Assembly: GCF_030530945.1 (NCBI RefSeq)
Contig: NZ_JAUMTZ010000003.1
Span: forward strand, 215,451 to 266,204
Direction: 5' to 3'
DNA length: 50,754 nt
From: Kocuria sp.
GTDB taxonomy: Bacteria; Actinomycetota; Actinomycetes; Actinomycetales; Micrococcaceae
The notes below the pieces were generated by a model. It had not been told where the DNA came from, made no database searches, and worked only from the letters and a program-made list of their open reading frames with translations. Each line of letters begins with the position of its first letter. The stretch's first letter is position 1. A program made the position numbers and the translations under genes. Of this stretch, positions 41,953 through 50,703 are shown one piece after another.

Positions 41953-43470
41953 TCAGGAGGCGACGGGGCCGGGAGCCGCGGGACCGTTCCGGTCGTCGTC
42001 GTCCGTGGAGCCGGACCCGTCCTCGGTGCCTGGGCCCTCGGCACCCGAGGTGCCGGCGTCCGAGTTTCCTGCACCCGTGTTCCCGGTGCCCTCGGCACCG
42101 CCGTCCGTGGCGGTCCCGGCGGCCGGGGCCTCGCCCTCCTCGTAGCCGCCGGCGAGCAGCTTCTCGAGGGCCGCGTCCATCTCCTCGTCGCTGGCGGTGA
42201 GCAGCCCGCGGCGCTCCTCGAAGCCCTGGGGGTCGTCGAGGTCCTCGTCCGTGGGCAGCAGCTCGGGGGACTCCCACAGGCTGTCGCGCTCGGTGATCCC
42301 GCGCTGCTCGGCCACGTAGTCCCAGAAGGCGGCGGCCTCGCGCATGCGGCGGGGGCGCAGCTCCAGACCCACCAGGGCCCCGAAGGTGCGCTCGGCGGGA
42401 CCGCCCTCGGCGCGGCGTCGGGCCATCATCTCGGTGAGAGCGGGCGCGGAGGGGATGTTCACGGTGGAGGCCACGGTCACGCGGTTCACCCAGCCCTCCA
42501 CGAGAGCCAGGACGGTCTCCAGCCTGGCGAGCGCGGCCTCCTGCTGGGGGGTCATCTCGGGGCTGAACACCCCCGAGGACAGGGCGTCCTGGATGCCGGA
42601 GGGGTCCGAGGGGTCCAGGTCCCGGGCGATGGACTCGATGCGGTCCATGTCGATGTGGATCTCGGACGCGAACGCCGTGATCAGGTCCAGCACGTACTGG
42701 CGCAGCCAGGGGACGCCGTGGAACAGCCGGATGTGCGCGGCCTCGCGGATGGCCAGGTAGAGGAGCACGTCCGAGGCCGGGAGGTCCAGGTCCTCGCTGA
42801 ACTCCGCGATGTTGGAGGGCACCAGGGCGCAGCGCTGCGCGGCGAGCGGGATGCCCACGTCCGTGGAGGAGAGCACCTCGCAGGACAGCGCGCCCACGGC
42901 CTGACCCAGCTGCATGCCGAACATCATGGAGCCCGCGCCGGACAGCATCCCGGAGAGGTCCGCGCCCCCCATGGCCTGGGACAGCTCGGGCGGCAGCTGC
43001 TGGGTGAGGGCCTGGGACATGGCCTGCGTCACCGAGGCCGCCACCGGAGTGGTCATCTCCTGCCAGGTCTCCCAGGTGGCCTCGATCCACTCGGCGCGCG
43101 CCCACGCGGCGGGCATCACCGGGGCCTCGTCGAAGGCCGTGTTGTCCTTGAGCCACAGGTCCGCGAGCTTCATGGCGTCGCTCACGGCGCCCTTCTGCCT
43201 GTCCGTGACCGAGGGGTCGCCCTTCTGGGCCGCCACCTGGCGGGCGTTCTGGTTGGCGAGCTCCCAGTTCACGGGGTCCCCGGAGTTCGAGGAGCTCATC
43301 ATGGACTGGATCTGCTGGAAGATCATGGACATGGACTGCGGATCCACGGGCATGCCCGCGGGCATGTCGCCGGGCTTCATGGCCCCGGAGCCCATCAGGC
43401 GCTCGAACATCTCCCTGAACGGGTCCTGGGGGTTCTGGCCGTTCTCGTCGTTCGGAGGGTTCGCAGGCAT
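41953..43470 (-). CDS. DUF2342 zinc-dependent metallopeptidase-like protein
   Basis: 505 residues from the ATG at 43468-43470. The N-terminal 70 residues are Met/Gln/Asn-rich (F-R-E-M-F-E-R-L-M). The DUF2342 domain covers about 80-440, with E-A-A-H-I-R-L-F-H-G-V-P-W-L as its best conserved motif. The last 75 residues are a Gly/Thr/Asp disordered tail. The family (Rv3195 type) is annotated as putative hydrolase or zinc metallopeptidase without experimental proof. TAAACT on the minus strand at 43514-43519 may be its -10. It is divergent from the PDZ-Lon gene. The much longer open frame running upstream is an artefact. Confidence 0.85.
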   Translation of the reverse strand: MPANPPNDENGQNPQDPFREMFERLMGSGAMKPGDMPAGMPVDPQSMSMIFQQIQSMMSSSNSGDPVNWELANQNARQVAAQKGDPSVTDRQKGAVSDAMKLADLWLKDNTAFDEAPVMPAAWARAEWIEATWETWQEMTTPVAASVTQAMSQALTQQLPPELSQAMGGADLSGMLSGAGSMMFGMQLGQAVGALSCEVLSSTDVGIPLAAQRCALVPSNIAEFSEDLDLPASDVLLYLAIREAAHIRLFHGVPWLRQYVLDLITAFASEIHIDMDRIESIARDLDPSDPSGIQDALSSGVFSPEMTPQQEAALARLETVLALVEGWVNRVTVASTVNIPSAPALTEMMARRRAEGGPAERTFGALVGLELRPRRMREAAAFWDYVAEQRGITERDSLWESPELLPTDEDLDDPQGFEERRGLLTASDEEMDAALEKLLAGGYEEGEAPAAGTATDGGAEGTGNTGAGNSDAGTSGAEGPGTEDGSGSTDDDDRNGPAAPGPVAS

Positions 43471-43690
43471 GGGACCGCCAATCGTCGTGAGGAAGTGCTC
43501 TGGACTTTCCGCCAGTTTATCGGCAGGCGGTGGGGCCGGACCAAGGGTCCGGAGCCAGTTCGCTGATGGCTCAGGTCCGAGCGGAGGGCACCCACCGCAC
43601 GGCGGACCGGGCCGCGCGGGCAGAGGCGGACCGGCGTGCGGCACAGCGGCAGGGCGGCGTCGTCCCTCAGTGGCGGACGGTGCACGCAGG

Positions 43691-43696
43691 TACGCT
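43691..43696 (+). promoter_or_regulatory. -10 candidate of the PDZ-Lon gene
   Basis: TACGCT followed by eight bases and the GTG at 43705. No ribosome-binding site. The spacing is slightly longer than in the other leaderless cases. Confidence 0.4.
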
Positions 43697-43704
43697 GAGC
43701 GATC

Positions 43705-44808
43705 GTGGACACCGCGCAGAACCCCGAGAACGCCACCGCCCGCCGACCGGGCCGGTGGCGACGTCGTCGGCCGTCCCTGCCCCAGCTGGCGCTCGCCGGG
43801 ACCTCCGTGCTGATGGTGGCCGGCGTGGTGCTGCCCGCGCCGTACGTGGTGGAGGCCGCCGGGCCCACGTTCAACACCCTGGGCTCCCAGGACGACAAGC
43901 AGCTGGTCAAGATCACTGGTGCGCCCACGTACCCCAGCAGGGGCCAGCTGGACCTGACCACGGTGTACGTCAAGGGCGGGCCGTCGGGGCGGATCAACTC
44001 CGTGACCGCGCTGCTCGGCTGGCTGGACCCCTCCCAGGCGGTGGTCCCGGAGGACACCATGTACCCGCCGCAGACCACGCGGCAGCAGGTGGAGGACTCC
44101 AACGCCGCGGCCATGACCACCTCCCAGGACGACTCCGTGGCGGCGGCTCTCGGCTACCTGGGCAAGTCCTACACCACCACTCTCACGGTCCACGCCACGG
44201 TCCCGGGCCGGCCAGCTGACGGCACGCTGCGCGCCGGGGACGAGCTGGTGTCCGTGGGCGGGACCGCGGTCACCTCCCTCGCTCAGCTGCACTCCCTGCT
44301 CGACGCCGCCGGCTCCCGCGGCGCGGACGTCACGGTGCGCAACAACGGCGCCACCAGGACCGAGCACGTGGGCCTCACCCGGGACGGCGACTCCGGCGGC
44401 TGGCAGCTGGGCGTCTACCTGGTGCCGCACTACGACTTCCCCGTGGACGTGGACTTCCAGCTGGACCAGGTGGGTGGGCCCAGCGCGGGGATGATGTTCG
44501 CCCTGGGGATCATCGAGGAGCTGACCCCGGGGTCCATGGCGGGGGACAGGCACATCGCCGGGACCGGCACGATCGCCCCGGACGGCACGGTGGGCCCCAT
44601 CGGGGGCATCCGCCAGAAGCTGGAGGGTGCCGCGGACTCCGGTGCCACCTACTTCCTCGCGCCGCACGAGAACTGCGACGAGGTCACCGGGCACGTCCCT
44701 GACGGGCTCACCGTGGTCGAGGTGAGCTCGCTGGGGGAGGCCGTGGGCGCGGTGGAGCACGCCGCCGCGGGCTCGGTGGCGGACCTGCCCAGCTGCGGCA
44801 CCCGGTGA
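43705..44808 (+). CDS. membrane-anchored PDZ-Lon (S16) protease, YlbL type
   Basis: 367 residues. A short Arg-rich cytoplasmic start is followed by one membrane helix (about 27-49), a PDZ domain (about 150-225) and a Lon-type proteolytic domain (about 240-345). The catalytic dyad is Ser260 in G-G-P-S-A-G-M-M and Lys305 in G-G-I-R-Q-K-L. There is no ATPase domain, so it acts without unfolding power, outside the membrane. It matches Rv3194c, which also sits directly before the UPF0182 gene. Substrates are unknown. Confidence 0.9.
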   Translation: MDTAQNPENATARRPGRWRRRRPSLPQLALAGTSVLMVAGVVLPAPYVVEAAGPTFNTLGSQDDKQLVKITGAPTYPSRGQLDLTTVYVKGGPSGRINSVTALLGWLDPSQAVVPEDTMYPPQTTRQQVEDSNAAAMTTSQDDSVAAALGYLGKSYTTTLTVHATVPGRPADGTLRAGDELVSVGGTAVTSLAQLHSLLDAAGSRGADVTVRNNGATRTEHVGLTRDGDSGGWQLGVYLVPHYDFPVDVDFQLDQVGGPSAGMMFALGIIEELTPGSMAGDRHIAGTGTIAPDGTVGPIGGIRQKLEGAADSGATYFLAPHENCDEVTGHVPDGLTVVEVSSLGEAVGAVEHAAAGSVADLPSCGTR

Positions 44809-44813
44809 CACCA

Positions 44814-44835
44814 CGGCCCGCAATTGCGCGGGCCG
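44814..44835 (+). terminator. short hairpin after the PDZ-Lon gene
   Basis: An 8-bp perfect GC stem (44814-44821 with 44828-44835) six bases after the stop, loop AATTGC. It may attenuate read-through into the UPF0182 gene, which has its own TAGGGT -10 candidate at 44851-44856. Confidence 0.5.
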
Positions 44836-44910
44836 CGGGGTCGAACACCATAGGGTTGACGCTGAACGCCCCCGATCACCCTCCGCGCCCATGAAATTCA
44901 GAGGTATGCA

Positions 44911-47877
44911 GTGACCGCCGGATCCACTTCTCCCCGCCCCTCCAGCCGATCGGCGTCTGGCCGCGCGAAACGCGGGGCCCTGCTTCCCACCGTGATCGCC
45001 GTGGTGGTGCTCATCGCGCTGTTCGTGGGCTTCACGCAGGTCTACACGAACATCCTGTGGTTCGAGCAGCTGGGGTACCTGCGGGTGTTCGTCACGCGCA
45101 ACCTCGCGATGATCGGGCTGTTCGTCGCGGCCACCCTCGTGGTGGCCGTCCTCATGTTCCTGAGCATGTGGCTGGCCCACCGCAGCCGCCCGCGCGACGG
45201 CGCCATCAGCGACACCATGGCCCGGTACCAGAAGGCACTGGACCCGGTGCGCCGCGTGGTGATGGTGGCGGTGCCCGTGATCTTCGGACTGTTCGCGGCC
45301 TCCACCGTGGCGTCCCAGTGGAAGACCGTGCTGCTGTTCTTCAACCAGGAGCCCTTCGGCCAGACCGATCCCCAGTTCCACCTGGACCTGGGCTTCTACG
45401 TGTTCACGCTGCCGTTCCTGCGGCTGCTGATCGGGTTCCTCGTCACCGCCCTGCTGCTGGCCGGGGTGGCCGGTCTGCTCATGCACTACGTCTACGGCGG
45501 GATCCGCATCCACGAGCGCGGCATCACCACCACGCGCTCCGCCCGGGTGCAGCTGGGCTCGGTCGTCGCCGCGTTCCTGGCGCTGCAGGCCGTGAACTTC
45601 TGGCTGGACCGCTACGCCACGCTGGTGGGCAGCTCCGGGAAGTGGACCGGCGCCATGTACACGGACGTCAACGCCGTGATCCCCACCAAGGGCATCCTGG
45701 CGGTCGCCGCGGTCCTGGTGGCCGTGCTGTTCGTGGTGGCCGGGTTCATCGGCCGCTGGAAGCTGCCCGTGATCGGCGCCGCCATGCTCGTGGTGGTGGC
45801 CGTGGTGGCCGGCGGACTGTACCCGTGGGCCATCCAGCGCTTCCAGGTGACCCCCACCGAGCAGGCGCTGGAGAAGGAGTACATCCAGCGCAACATCACC
45901 ATGACCCGCCAGGCGTACGGCCTGGACGGCACCGAGGTCACCCCGTACGACGCCACCACGGAGACCGAGAAGGGCGCGCTGCGCCAGGACACGCAGACCA
46001 CCTCCAACATCCGCCTGCTGGACCCGAACGTGGTGTCCTCCGCGTTCGCCCAGCTGCAGCAGTTCCGGCCCTACTACCAGTTCCCGGACAACCTGAACGT
46101 GGACCGCTACGACATCGACGGCCAGACGCAGGACACCGTGATCGCCCCGCGCGAGCTGAACCCGGAGCAGATCCAGGGCTGGTACAACAAGTCGGTGGTC
46201 TACACCCACGGCTACGGCGTGGTGGCCGCGTACGGCTCGCGCGTGCAGGCGGACGGCAAGCCCCAGTTCATGCAGTCCGGCATCCCCTCCACGGGCGAGA
46301 TCTCCGACGACTACGAGCCCCGCATCTACTTCGGCGAGAACTCCCCGGAGTACTCGATCGTAGGCGGCTCCTCGGAGGACGACCCGCTGGAGCTGGACCG
46401 CCCGCAGGCGGACGACGGCGACGCCGCGGACGCCAAGACCACGTTCACCGGAAACGGCGGGCCGAACGTGGGCAACCTGTTCAACAAGCTGTCCTACTCC
46501 ATCAAGTTCCAGTCCTCGGACATGCTGCTCTCGGACGCAGTGCGCCCGGAGTCGCAGATCCTCTACGACCGCAACCCGCGCGAGCGCGTGGAGAAGGTGG
46601 CCCCGTACCTCACGGTGGACGGCAAGCCGTACCCGGCGGTCGTGGACAACAAGGTGGTGTGGATCGTGGACGCCTACACCACCGCGGACTCCTACCCGTA
46701 CTCCACGCCGTCCGTGCTGCAGGAGGCCACGCAGGACACCCAGACCGCCCAGGGTGCCGCCGCGGCACTTCCGGCGGACCGGGTGAACTACATCCGCAAC
46801 TCGGTCAAGGCCACGGTCAACGCGTACGACGGCTCCGTGGAGCTCTACGCGTGGGACGACCAGGACCCCGTGCTGAAGTCCTGGGAGAAGGTCTTCCCGA
46901 GCACCGTGAAGCCCTACTCGGAGATGTCCGCGGACCTCATGGCCCACGTGCGCTACCCGGAGGACATGTTCAAGGTCCAGCGCGAGCTGCTGAACAAGTA
47001 CCACGTGACGGACGCGAACAGCTTCTACGCGAACGACGACGTGTGGTCCGTCCCGAACGACCCCACCCAGCAGAACCGGGACGTCCCCCAGCCGCCGTAC
47101 TACCTGTCCATGCGGATGCCGGGGGAGAAGGACGCGAACTTCTCGCTCACCTCCTCCTTCATCCCCCAGCAGAACGAGTCCGGCAACACCCGCAACGTGA
47201 TGTACGGGTTCCTCTCCGCGAACGCGGACGCGGGCACGGGCAAGGCCGGTGAGAAGAGCGCGGACTACGGCAAGCTGCGGCTGCTCGAGCTCCCGCGCTC
47301 CTCGGTGGTCCCCGGACCCGGCCAGGCGCAGAACGTGTTCAACTCGGACACGGACGTGTCCCAGCAGCTGAACCTGCTGCGGCAGGGCGCGTCGGAGGTC
47401 ATCAACGGCAACCTGCTGACCCTGCCGGCCGGCGGGGGCATGCTCTACGTCCAGCCCGTCTACGTGCAGTCCTCGGGGGATGCCGCCTACCCCACCCTGC
47501 GCCGGGTGCTCGTGGGCTTCGGCGAGAAGGTGGGCTTCGCCCCCACGCTCGACGGCGCCCTGAACCAGGTCTTCGGCGGCAACTCCGGCGCCACCACCGA
47601 CAGCGGGGCCGGTGTGAGCGAGAAGGCCGCGGAGGCCGCCCAGGGGGGCACTGGGGAGAGCAAGGACTCCGGTGGTGCCACGGCGAGCCCCTCGCCGTCC
47701 GCGTCCCAGTCCCCGCGCTCGCAGTCCCTGCAGGAGGCCCTGGACACCGCGAACAAGGCCATGCAGGACTCCGACAAGGCCCGCCAGGACGGTGAGTGGG
47801 CCAAGTACGGCGAGGCCCAGGAGCAGCTGAAGAAGGCCCTGGAGGACGCCATGGCCCAGGAGGGCAGCGGGAAGTAG
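44911..47877 (+). CDS. UPF0182 large membrane protein
   Basis: 988 residues from the GTG at 44911, with AGAGGT ahead. The first 330 residues hold about seven membrane helices (first at 26-48, W-F-E-Q-L-G-Y-L-R-V-F after it). The rest is a large hydrophilic domain rich in N-V-D-R-Y, T-V-I-A-P-R-E-L and Y-G-Y-G-V-V-type motifs, likely outside the cell. A Ser/Ala/Gln-rich segment near 900-940 and a charged C-terminal helix follow. This is the conserved actinobacterial UPF0182 family (Rv3193c); function unknown. Linkage to the PDZ-Lon protease is conserved, suggesting a common envelope role. Confidence 0.92.
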   Translation: MTAGSTSPRPSSRSASGRAKRGALLPTVIAVVVLIALFVGFTQVYTNILWFEQLGYLRVFVTRNLAMIGLFVAATLVVAVLMFLSMWLAHRSRPRDGAISDTMARYQKALDPVRRVVMVAVPVIFGLFAASTVASQWKTVLLFFNQEPFGQTDPQFHLDLGFYVFTLPFLRLLIGFLVTALLLAGVAGLLMHYVYGGIRIHERGITTTRSARVQLGSVVAAFLALQAVNFWLDRYATLVGSSGKWTGAMYTDVNAVIPTKGILAVAAVLVAVLFVVAGFIGRWKLPVIGAAMLVVVAVVAGGLYPWAIQRFQVTPTEQALEKEYIQRNITMTRQAYGLDGTEVTPYDATTETEKGALRQDTQTTSNIRLLDPNVVSSAFAQLQQFRPYYQFPDNLNVDRYDIDGQTQDTVIAPRELNPEQIQGWYNKSVVYTHGYGVVAAYGSRVQADGKPQFMQSGIPSTGEISDDYEPRIYFGENSPEYSIVGGSSEDDPLELDRPQADDGDAADAKTTFTGNGGPNVGNLFNKLSYSIKFQSSDMLLSDAVRPESQILYDRNPRERVEKVAPYLTVDGKPYPAVVDNKVVWIVDAYTTADSYPYSTPSVLQEATQDTQTAQGAAAALPADRVNYIRNSVKATVNAYDGSVELYAWDDQDPVLKSWEKVFPSTVKPYSEMSADLMAHVRYPEDMFKVQRELLNKYHVTDANSFYANDDVWSVPNDPTQQNRDVPQPPYYLSMRMPGEKDANFSLTSSFIPQQNESGNTRNVMYGFLSANADAGTGKAGEKSADYGKLRLLELPRSSVVPGPGQAQNVFNSDTDVSQQLNLLRQGASEVINGNLLTLPAGGGMLYVQPVYVQSSGDAAYPTLRRVLVGFGEKVGFAPTLDGALNQVFGGNSGATTDSGAGVSEKAAEAAQGGTGESKDSGGATASPSPSASQSPRSQSLQEALDTANKAMQDSDKARQDGEWAKYGEAQEQLKKALEDAMAQEGSGK

Positions 47878-47898
47878 CCCCCGCACTTCTCTCGCCCC

Positions 47899-47930
47899 AA
47901 GCGGCCCCCGGATCCGTCCGGGGGCCGCTT
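47899..47930 (+). terminator. terminator of the UPF0182 gene
   Basis: A perfect 14-bp stem (47899-47912 with 47917-47930) with a TCCG loop, 21 bases after the stop codon. No T-run. Confidence 0.85.
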
Positions 47931-47953
47931 CGCCGTCCGGGGCGGACCCCGAT

Positions 47954-47982
47954 TTGCACGCCCACCGCACCCTGCGTATAGT
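47954..47982 (+). promoter_or_regulatory. promoter of the initiator tRNA gene
   Basis: TTGCAC (47954-47959), a 17-base spacer, then TATAGT (47977-47982). Transcription would start about seven bases later, only five or six bases before the mature tRNA end. This is the clearest -35/-10 promoter in the window. Confidence 0.8.
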
Positions 47983-47994
47983 TGTGGATGTCGC

Positions 47995-48071
47995 CGCGGG
48001 GTGGAGCAGTTCGGTAGCTCGCTGGGCTCATAACCCAGAGGTCGCAAGTTCAAATCTTGCCCCCGCAACCA
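47995..48071 (+). tRNA. initiator tRNA-fMet (CAT)
   Basis: 77 bases including an encoded CCA end. The cloverleaf is complete: acceptor arms CGCGGGG and CCCCGCA with the C1:A72 mismatch, anticodon stem CTGGG/CCCAG with three consecutive G:C pairs and loop CTCATAA (anticodon CAT), and a TTCAAAT T-loop. The first-pair mismatch and the GGG:CCC stem identify the initiator rather than the elongator tRNA-Met. Confidence 0.97.
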
Positions 48072-48073
48072 CG

Positions 48074-48107
48074 AAGAAGCCCGGTTCCAGATGGAACCGG
48101 GCTTCTT
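48074..48107 (+). terminator. terminator of the tRNA gene
   Basis: A 15-bp perfect stem (48074-48088 with 48093-48107) with an AGAT loop, starting three bases after the tRNA CCA end. Confidence 0.85.
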
Positions 48108-48167
48108 GCATGTCCGGCTCCTGCACATGCCACGGCGCCGTCCTGAGCCGCACGCAAGCCCCCGCAG

Positions 48168-48211
48168 CACGACGCCGCCGTGCCCTGAATAGGGAGCGCG
48201 GCGGCGTCGTG
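48168..48211 (-). terminator. terminator of the HerA-PspA operon
   Basis: A perfect 13-bp outer stem (48168-48180 with 48199-48211) capped by a second CCCT-GAAT-AGGG hairpin (48183-48194). It lies 15 bases after the stop of the HerA-type gene. Confidence 0.8.
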
Positions 48212-48226
48212 GGCGAGCGGCCGGTC

Positions 48227-49876
48227 TCAGCGGCGGCGCCGGGAGGTCCCGAAGATCGAGCGGGTGATCTCCCTGCCCAGCGCGGAACCCGCCGAGCGCA
48301 TCATGGAGCGCACCGCGGGGTTCTCCATCACCGAGTCGAGGAAACCACCCCCGGAATCCTCGCGCCGAGGTTCTCTGCCACGGCCGTCCGAGCGGCCTCG
48401 CGCCGCGGATTCCCCCGACGAGTCCCGGGCCGAACCCTCCGGCGCGCCGTCGGAACGCTGTGCCGTCCCCTCACGGGATGCGGGGGCGTCGTCGGGCCCG
48501 TCCTGCCGGGCGCGGTCCAGGCGGCCGTGGAGCAGCTCGTAGGCGGACTCCCGGTCCACCGCCTCCCCGTAGCGGGGGAGCAGCGCGGAGGCCGCCACGG
48601 CGGCGGCCACGGCGTCCTCGGGGGCTGGCCCCATGAGCGAGCGGGGCGCACGCATGCGCGTCCAGGCCACGGGAGTGGGGGCACCGGTCTCGGACAGCAC
48701 CGTGACCACCGCCTCACCCGTGGCCAGCTGGGTGAGCAGCTGCTCCAGGTCGTACTCGCTGCGGGGATAGGTGCGCGCGGCGGCCTTCAGGGCCTTGGCG
48801 TCGTCCGGGGTGAACGCCCGGAGGGCGTGCTGCACGCGGTTGCCCAGCTGCGCGAGGACGTCCGTGGGGATGTCCTTGGGGGACTGGGTCACGAAGAAGA
48901 TCCCCACACCCTTGGAACGGATGAGCCGCACGGTCTGCTCGATGGACTCCAGGAACTCCTTGGACGCGCCGTCGAACAGCAGATGGGCCTCGTCGAAGAA
49001 GAACACCAGGCGGGGCTTGTCCGCGTCCCCCACCTCCGGGAGGTCCTGGAAGAGGTCTGCGAGCAGCCACATCAGGAACGTGGAGAACACCCGCGGCTGC
49101 CGCTGCACCGCCGCGAGCTCGAGGCACGAGACGACTCCGCGTCCGTCCTCGGTGGTGCGCAGCAGGTCGGCGGTGTCGAACTCGGGCTCGCCGAAGAAGA
49201 CCTCGGCGCCCTCGTCCGCGAACGCGGTGAGCTCCCGCAGGATCACCCCGGCGGTCTGCTTGGACAGCCCGCCGATGCCCGCGAGCTCCTCCTTACCCTC
49301 CGGGGAGGTCAGGTGGAGCACCACCTCGCGCAGGTCCTTGAGGTCCAGCAGGGCCAGCCCGCGGGAGTCGGCGTAGTGGAACACCAGGCCCAGGGAGGAC
49401 TCCTGGGTGGCGTTGAGCCCCAGCACCTTGGACAGCAGCGTGGGCCCGAAGGACGTGACCGTGGCGCGCACGGGCACGCCGCCGCCCTGCCCGCCCAGGC
49501 TGAGGAACTCGGTGGGGCTCGCGGACGGGGACCACTGCTGCCCCACGGACGCAGCGCGCTCCGCCACCCGGGGGTCGTCCGCACCGGGCCGGGAGATCCC
49601 ACTGAGATCACCCTTGACGTCCGTGAGGAACACGGGCACCCCGTGCTCGCTGAGCTGCTCCGCGAGCGCCTGGAGGGTCTTGGTCTTGCCGGTGCCGGTG
49701 GCCCCGGCCACCAGGCCGTGGCGGTTGAGGGTGCTCAGCGGCAGCCGCACGGGGGCGTCCGGGTGGGCGCCGTCCTCGTCCAGGCCCGCTCCGAGCTCCA
49801 GGCAGGGGGAGTCGGTGGCGTACCCGGAGCGGATGGCGGCCAGCTGCTCACGCGCCCCGGTTCCTGTGCCCGCCAC
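48227..49876 (-). CDS. HerA/DUF853-type ATPase
   Basis: 549 residues from the GTG at 49874-49876. Walker A G-A-T-G-T-G-K-T at 58-65, Walker B V-F-F-F-D-E-A-H near 300, and F-V-T-Q-S-P-K-D-I-P place it in the FtsK/HerA superfamily, DUF853 branch. Archaeal HerA pumps DNA with the nuclease NurA, but the bacterial DUF853 proteins have no proven role and no NurA is nearby. The last 110 residues are a charged disordered region ending in a short conserved helix with a basic end. It starts three bases after the pspA stop, so the two are co-transcribed. Confidence 0.85.
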   Translation of the reverse strand: MAGTGTGAREQLAAIRSGYATDSPCLELGAGLDEDGAHPDAPVRLPLSTLNRHGLVAGATGTGKTKTLQALAEQLSEHGVPVFLTDVKGDLSGISRPGADDPRVAERAASVGQQWSPSASPTEFLSLGGQGGGVPVRATVTSFGPTLLSKVLGLNATQESSLGLVFHYADSRGLALLDLKDLREVVLHLTSPEGKEELAGIGGLSKQTAGVILRELTAFADEGAEVFFGEPEFDTADLLRTTEDGRGVVSCLELAAVQRQPRVFSTFLMWLLADLFQDLPEVGDADKPRLVFFFDEAHLLFDGASKEFLESIEQTVRLIRSKGVGIFFVTQSPKDIPTDVLAQLGNRVQHALRAFTPDDAKALKAAARTYPRSEYDLEQLLTQLATGEAVVTVLSETGAPTPVAWTRMRAPRSLMGPAPEDAVAAAVAASALLPRYGEAVDRESAYELLHGRLDRARQDGPDDAPASREGTAQRSDGAPEGSARDSSGESAARGRSDGRGREPRREDSGGGFLDSVMENPAVRSMMRSAGSALGREITRSIFGTSRRRR

Positions 49877-49879
49877 GGC

Positions 49880-50635
49880 TCAGATCTCCTCGGCGGAGAC
49901 GATGTTCTCGCCGTTGCGGCTGGACCCGCCGTTCTTCAGGGCGGCCAGGCGTGCCTCGATCTCCGTCTGCTGGCCCATGTTCTCGAGCGCCTCGAACTGG
50001 CGGTCCAGGGAGGAGTCCGCGAGCTCCTGCTGCCCGGCCACGCGGGCCTCCTCCCGGCGGATCTTCTCCTCGAAGCGGGAGACCTCGCTCGTGGGGTCCA
50101 TGACGTCGAAGGAGCGCAGGGCGTCCTGGACCTGGGACTGGGCCTGGACGGTCTTCTGGCGGGCGGCCAGCTCGTCGCGCTTCGCGGAGAGCTCCTGGAG
50201 CTTGCCGCGCATGCTGTTCAGCCCGTCCTTGAGCTTCGCCACGGTCTCGGTCTGCGAGGCGATCTGGGGCTCGGCGCCGCGGGCCTCGTTCTCGGACTGG
50301 ATCTGGCGCTGCAGGGCCACCTTGGCCAGGTTGTCGAACTTCTGGGCGTCGGACTCGTTGCCGCCGGCCCGGAACTCGTCCGCCTTGTTGGAGGCCGCGA
50401 GCGCCTTGTTCCCCCACTGCTGGGCCTCCTGGAGGTCCTCCGCGTGGTCCTTCTCGAGCAGCCGCAGGTTGCCGATGGTCTGGGCCACGGCGGACTCGGC
50501 CTCGCGGATGTTCTCCGTGTAGTCCCGGACCATCTGGTCCAGCATCTTCTGCGGGTCCTCCGCGGAGTCGATGACGGCGTTGATGTTGGCCTTGGCCAGC
50601 TGGGCGATGCGCCCGAAGATGGACTGCTTGGACAT
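49880..50635 (-). CDS. pspA: phage shock protein A / IM30 family protein
   Basis: 251 residues, nearly all helical with long coiled coils (about 25-215). The N-terminal amphipathic helix F-G-R-I-A-Q-L-A-K-A-N-I-N-A and D-P-Q-K-M-L-D-Q-M-V-R-D-Y are typical of PspA/Vipp1. It forms membrane-bound ESCRT-III-like assemblies that protect a stressed cytoplasmic membrane. The actinobacterial partners ClgR and Rv2743c-type proteins are not in view. GGGAGAG precedes the ATG. Confidence 0.93.
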   Translation of the reverse strand: MSKQSIFGRIAQLAKANINAVIDSAEDPQKMLDQMVRDYTENIREAESAVAQTIGNLRLLEKDHAEDLQEAQQWGNKALAASNKADEFRAGGNESDAQKFDNLAKVALQRQIQSENEARGAEPQIASQTETVAKLKDGLNSMRGKLQELSAKRDELAARQKTVQAQSQVQDALRSFDVMDPTSEVSRFEEKIRREEARVAGQQELADSSLDRQFEALENMGQQTEIEARLAALKNGGSSRNGENIVSAEEI

Positions 50636-50703
50636 GGTGCTCTCCCGTTCTCCTGTGTGGGTTCGTGGTCAGAATGTGTGGATGGTGCGGGGCCCGGCGG
50701 GAC

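Noticed and set aside
41953..47970. A 2005-codon open frame on the minus strand across the DUF2342, PDZ-Lon and UPF0182 genes
   Set aside because: Only its last 505 codons (DUF2342) have protein-like composition. The rest is the antisense of two well-recognised plus-strand genes, kept open by high GC.
48108..48130. Inverted repeat GCATGT / ACATGC after the tRNA terminator
   Set aside because: Only six base pairs with an 11-base loop between two better terminators; it could be chance.
48227..49876. HerA-based defence or end-resection system
   Set aside because: No NurA, SIR2 or other defence partner is adjacent. The neighbour is pspA, and the protein belongs to the DUF853 branch.
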